Source of the DNA: Bacteroidota bacterium
Lineage (GTDB): Bacteria; Bacteroidota; Bacteroidia; Bacteroidales; VadinHA17
Length of the DNA: 8,730 bases
Reading direction: 5' to 3'
NCBI GenBank assembly: GCA_030611395.1
Contig: JAUWPX010000041.1
Span: 1 to 8,730 of the forward strand
Every line of letters begins with the position of its first letter. Positions within the stretch are counted from its first letter, which is position 1. The notes under the pieces are model-generated. The model ran no database searches. It was not told the DNA's origin and was given only the letters and a program-made list of their open reading frames with translations. Positions 6,483 to 8,730 of the stretch are shown in pieces. The position numbers were made by a program, and so were the translations under genes.

Positions 6483-6490
6483 CAAATATA
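6483..6490 (-). promoter_or_regulatory. Candidate -7 box upstream of the SPOR-propeller gene
   Basis: On the minus strand the sequence is TATATTTG, an exact TAnnTTTG. It lies 22 bp before the ATG at 6460, giving a very short leader. No convincing -33 TTTG is found at the expected distance, and the region is so AT-rich that a chance match is likely. It raises the possibility that this gene has its own promoter. Confidence 0.25.
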
Positions 6491-6547
6491 TTGTTTAATA
6501 TAATTATTTAATAATGGTTCTTTAAAAATTTGATATATTTTTTAGGA

Positions 6548-8020
6548 CTATTCTTCATATTTAAAGTAATAATTTCCTGATTCGGTCACATAAGTGAACT
6601 TACCTTCAACTTTGTCAAAGTAAATTGTAGCGATAACTTTATTTGTAAATTTATCTATAATTCTGATATTGAAATTTTTATCTATTTGTATTATTTTGCC
6701 ATTCATGTCAACAGGTCCGGAAAACTCACTATAGGTTTTATCTTCATCAGATATGATTATTATCCTGTATATATCTTTATTGCCAAGCCCATCACGACTG
6801 ATTTTTGATATATAACCAATGTGTCCATTTCCTATAGGATTGTAAAAAATATTATCACCGGTTGTATTTACCGGATATCCGATGTTTGTAGGGTTGTTCC
6901 ATTTACCGTTTTCTTCCAATTCCGAGTAGAATATATCAAAGCCTCCCATGTTATAATGTCCCTCCGAACTAAAATAAAGTATCCTCCCATCAGCAGAAAG
7001 GAAAGGAGTTTCTTCATTATAAATGGTATTTATTTTGGGGCCAAGGTTTTTAGCGGGTCCCCATTGCCCGTTTTCCATTTTCTTTGAACTGTATATATCC
7101 AGTTCTCCCTCCCCACCTTTCCTGTTACTGGTAAAATACAGAGTATACCCATCAGAAGAAACAGAGGCATGAGTTTCAGCATGGTTTGAATTTATATTAT
7201 CACCCAGCAGTTCCATATTTGTCCACCATCCGTCTTTAAACTTGCTTACATATATATCACGGTTGTTATTACTGCCTTTTACCAGGAACAACTCTTTTCC
7301 ATCATAAGAAAGAGATGTTGGAACAGCATCACCATCCGAACCAACCTGTGGTGTAATATTTTCAGGCTCAGTCCATTGTCCATTTATTTTTTTCGATTGA
7401 TATATAGCGTTATAAAACTTTAAATCAGTCATGAATACAATAGTGTTTTCGTCCTGTGATAAAACAGGATTATAATTGGCCGAAGAATTATTTATTGGTT
7501 CTCCAGGGTTTGTTTCTTTAATCTTAACAGGAATGTCCTGAATGATCTTTGCTTTTCCGCATGAACTTATTTCATTATCAACCAGGTTCAGGTTATAATT
7601 ATCTTCAAAATCAGGCATATTTTTAAAGGTGTTATATGTCTCCAGGGCTTTATCCAGTTGATTATTAATTCTATAAGCTTTGCCCAGATAGAAAAAAGAG
7701 TGCCATGGAGCTTGCTTTTCTTTTATAGACTTACTTTTATATTTCAGGGTGGTGTTTTGTGAAGCTTCTTCAAGATAGGGGATTCCCTTGTATTCTTCAC
7801 CCGTTATATTCAGGTAACACAGTCCTATTTTATATTTTATATTATCATTCATAAGATTTGTGCCCTCAAGCTGAAGAAAATTGAATAAGGCTTCGGAATA
7901 GTCTTCAATCTGGAAAAAGAAATCACCATCATCGCGATACTCCCCGGGTGTGTTTTCTATCTGTGAATATCCGGGGAAGCAAATAACAGCTACCAGAAGC
8001 AAAATAGCTAAACGTTTCAT
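6548..8020 (-). CDS. Secreted TPR / PD40 beta-propeller protein ending inside a CRD-like domain
   Basis: A 490-residue paralogue of the SPOR-propeller protein. A signal peptide covers about 1-19 (MKRLAILLLVAVICFPGYS, then Q20); Cys14 does not sit in a proper lipobox, so it is probably not a lipoprotein. TPR-like helices fill about 25-155 (FFQIEDYSEALFNFLQLEG; YLGKAYRINNQLDKALETYNTF). Propeller blades run about 180-420, with PD40 motifs at 237-246 (LSYDGKELFL), 287-310 and 341-364 (LSADGRILYFSSEGHYNMGG). The C-terminal CRD-like strands begin near 433, but the protein stops at GNYYFKYEE. The paralogue reads GNYELIYEGKGYSKQ at this point and continues another 150 residues. No leftover homologous coding follows the stop. 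It thus lacks both a complete CRD and any peptidoglycan-binding module. It may act through a partner, or be a shortened copy still in use. Confidence 0.92.
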   Translation of the reverse strand: MKRLAILLLVAVICFPGYSQIENTPGEYRDDGDFFFQIEDYSEALFNFLQLEGTNLMNDNIKYKIGLCYLNITGEEYKGIPYLEEASQNTTLKYKSKSIKEKQAPWHSFFYLGKAYRINNQLDKALETYNTFKNMPDFEDNYNLNLVDNEISSCGKAKIIQDIPVKIKETNPGEPINNSSANYNPVLSQDENTIVFMTDLKFYNAIYQSKKINGQWTEPENITPQVGSDGDAVPTSLSYDGKELFLVKGSNNNRDIYVSKFKDGWWTNMELLGDNINSNHAETHASVSSDGYTLYFTSNRKGGEGELDIYSSKKMENGQWGPAKNLGPKINTIYNEETPFLSADGRILYFSSEGHYNMGGFDIFYSELEENGKWNNPTNIGYPVNTTGDNIFYNPIGNGHIGYISKISRDGLGNKDIYRIIIISDEDKTYSEFSGPVDMNGKIIQIDKNFNIRIIDKFTNKVIATIYFDKVEGKFTYVTESGNYYFKYEE

Positions 8021-8060
8021 TGGTTTATAATTTATGATTACCTTTCTTCTTCAATTATAT

Positions 8061-8090
8061 CAAAATTAAGAAATTGATTGGAAAAACAGA
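8061..8090 (-). promoter_or_regulatory. Candidate promoter for the CRD-truncated propeller gene
   Basis: On the minus strand, TAATTTTG (8068-8061) matches the Bacteroidota -7 consensus TAnnTTTG. TCTG (8090-8087), a 3-of-4 match to the -33 TTTG, lies 18 bp upstream, within the normal range. Transcription would begin near 8055, giving a leader of about 35 nt with a purine run (GAAGAAGAAAGG) some 20 bases before the ATG. This would uncouple the gene at least partly from the OmpA gene 158 bp upstream. Confidence 0.4.
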
Positions 8091-8178
8091 ATAAAGCAAG
8101 AATTATTTAATTGAAAAAACGAGAAATTGGATAGAAAAGAATTGTTTTGGTAAAGAAAATTGAGATAAAAAGTCTTTG

Positions 8179-8730
8179 TTATTTAATCTTCATATCTTCA
8201 GGAATCTTGTTAATATACTCAATAGAAACATTTTCAGGAATATTCAGAATATTAAAACAAACGCGCCTGTTGAATTTTCTACCGGAGGAATTGTCAGTTC
8301 CGTCAGGATTATTATTAATTGCAACAGGGTGTATTTCGCCTTCCCATATAACATCAAGCCGATTAGAGTTAATTCCATTCTTAATCAGGTAATTTTGAAC
8401 AGACAAGGCACGCTTTTGTGATAGACTATAATTATACTTATTACTACCAATTGCATCAGTATGGCCAATAATTATCAAATTAGCAGAGCTAACCCGGGTT
8501 AGGAATTTATATACCATGTCGAGTTGCCGGATAGCAGTTTTTGAGAGCCCATAATCATCAAATTGGAATTGAACACAACTAATCCCGAAGGTTTCCTGTT
8601 TCTTTTCTACCTTTATATCTGTTGTTATAATGTCTTTATCCGTTATTATAGTGTCTTTAATAATAGCTTTTCTTGGGTTAGAGGCATTGAATTGTTCGAT
8701 TTTAATAATACTCAAATCTTTTGTTTTATC
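8179..8730 (-). CDS. OmpA-domain envelope protein, C-terminal part (partial at window end)
   Basis: The frame is open to the window edge, so only the last 183 residues are seen. A TTG at 8715 could be misread as a start, but coding continues upstream of it. Residues 1-46 are a charged, threonine-rich linker. The OmpA C-terminal domain (about 47-158) is canonical: VQFQFDDYGLS, then IIIGHTDAIGSNKYNYSLSQKRALSVQNYL-type core with Asp92 of GHTD, GINSNRLDVIWEGEIHP, and NRRV (154-157) with the Arg that, with that Asp, grips diaminopimelate of peptidoglycan. A 24-residue tail follows. The missing N-terminus probably carries TPR, propeller and CRD domains like its two downstream neighbours, which would make it PorE-like; this is inferred only from the context and the linker. 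Confidence 0.92.
   Translation of the reverse strand, partial: DKTKDLSIIKIEQFNASNPRKAIIKDTIITDKDIITTDIKVEKKQETFGISCVQFQFDDYGLSKTAIRQLDMVYKFLTRVSSANLIIIGHTDAIGSNKYNYSLSQKRALSVQNYLIKNGINSNRLDVIWEGEIHPVAINNNPDGTDNSSGRKFNRRVCFNILNIPENVSIEYINKIPEDMKIK

Noticed and set aside
4544..7087. Several plus-strand open frames (4544-4759, 4770-5000, 5424-5612, 6821-7087)
   Set aside because: They are antisense to the two propeller genes, and their apparent peptides mirror the repetitive blade codons.
7979..8020. Lipoprotein signal in the middle propeller protein (Cys14)
   Set aside because: The residues before the Cys (AVI) do not form a lipobox, and a better signal-peptidase I site follows at residue 19.
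8147..8421. Two overlapping plus-strand open frames opposite the OmpA domain
   Set aside because: The minus-strand OmpA motifs are unmistakable; these frames have no support.
8713..8715. TTG as the start of the OmpA-domain gene
   Set aside because: The frame stays open from there to the window edge, and OmpA domains of this kind normally follow larger N-terminal parts. It is treated as a partial gene.

Overview
This 8.7 kb, AT-rich window most likely comes from a Bacteroidota chromosome of the Bacteroidales/Marinilabiliales type. Reasons: a short AMP nucleosidase beside a divergent holA; a stand-alone HsdR-N-like nuclease-fold protein; TAnnTTTG-type -7 promoter boxes; almost no Shine-Dalgarno sequences; PD40 propeller proteins ending in OmpA or SPOR modules; and heptamer-repeat spacers. 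No tRNA, rRNA, CRISPR array, transposase or phage gene was seen. This reads as ordinary chromosome rather than a mobile island.

Left part (1-3210). The end of an unidentified plus-strand gene meets a minus-strand block tail to tail, the two sharing a CTAG. In transcription order the minus-strand block is amn (AMP nucleosidase), holA (DNA polymerase III delta), a 156-bp spacer, a rhomboid protease, and a GmhB/HisB-type HAD phosphatase. The genes in each pair are 3 bp apart, so they probably form two co-translated pairs. The spacer holds a heptamer array against the rhomboid start, and a consensus DnaA box next to a pair of 11-bp direct repeats.

Middle (3211-4528). A small HsdR-N-domain protein (plus strand, TTG start) diverges from amn and converges on a GNAT acetyltransferase (minus strand, also a TTG start). 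The 207-bp spacer behind the acetyltransferase is built largely of 7-bp units: a GTTATA-type array, then a changing mosaic that ends in a TCAACTT array at the stop of the next gene.

Right part (4529-8730). Three related minus-strand genes encode envelope proteins. In transcription order: the C-terminal piece of an OmpA-domain protein (cut by the window edge); a secreted TPR-propeller protein that stops inside its carboxypeptidase-regulatory-like (CRD) domain; and a secreted TPR-propeller-CRD protein that ends in a SPOR domain. The layout resembles PorE of the type IX secretion system (TPR, propeller, CRD, OmpA). It suggests one periplasmic scaffold duplicated and fitted with different peptidoglycan-binding ends. 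This is the most interesting feature of the window. The type IX link is an inference, because no core type IX gene lies in view.
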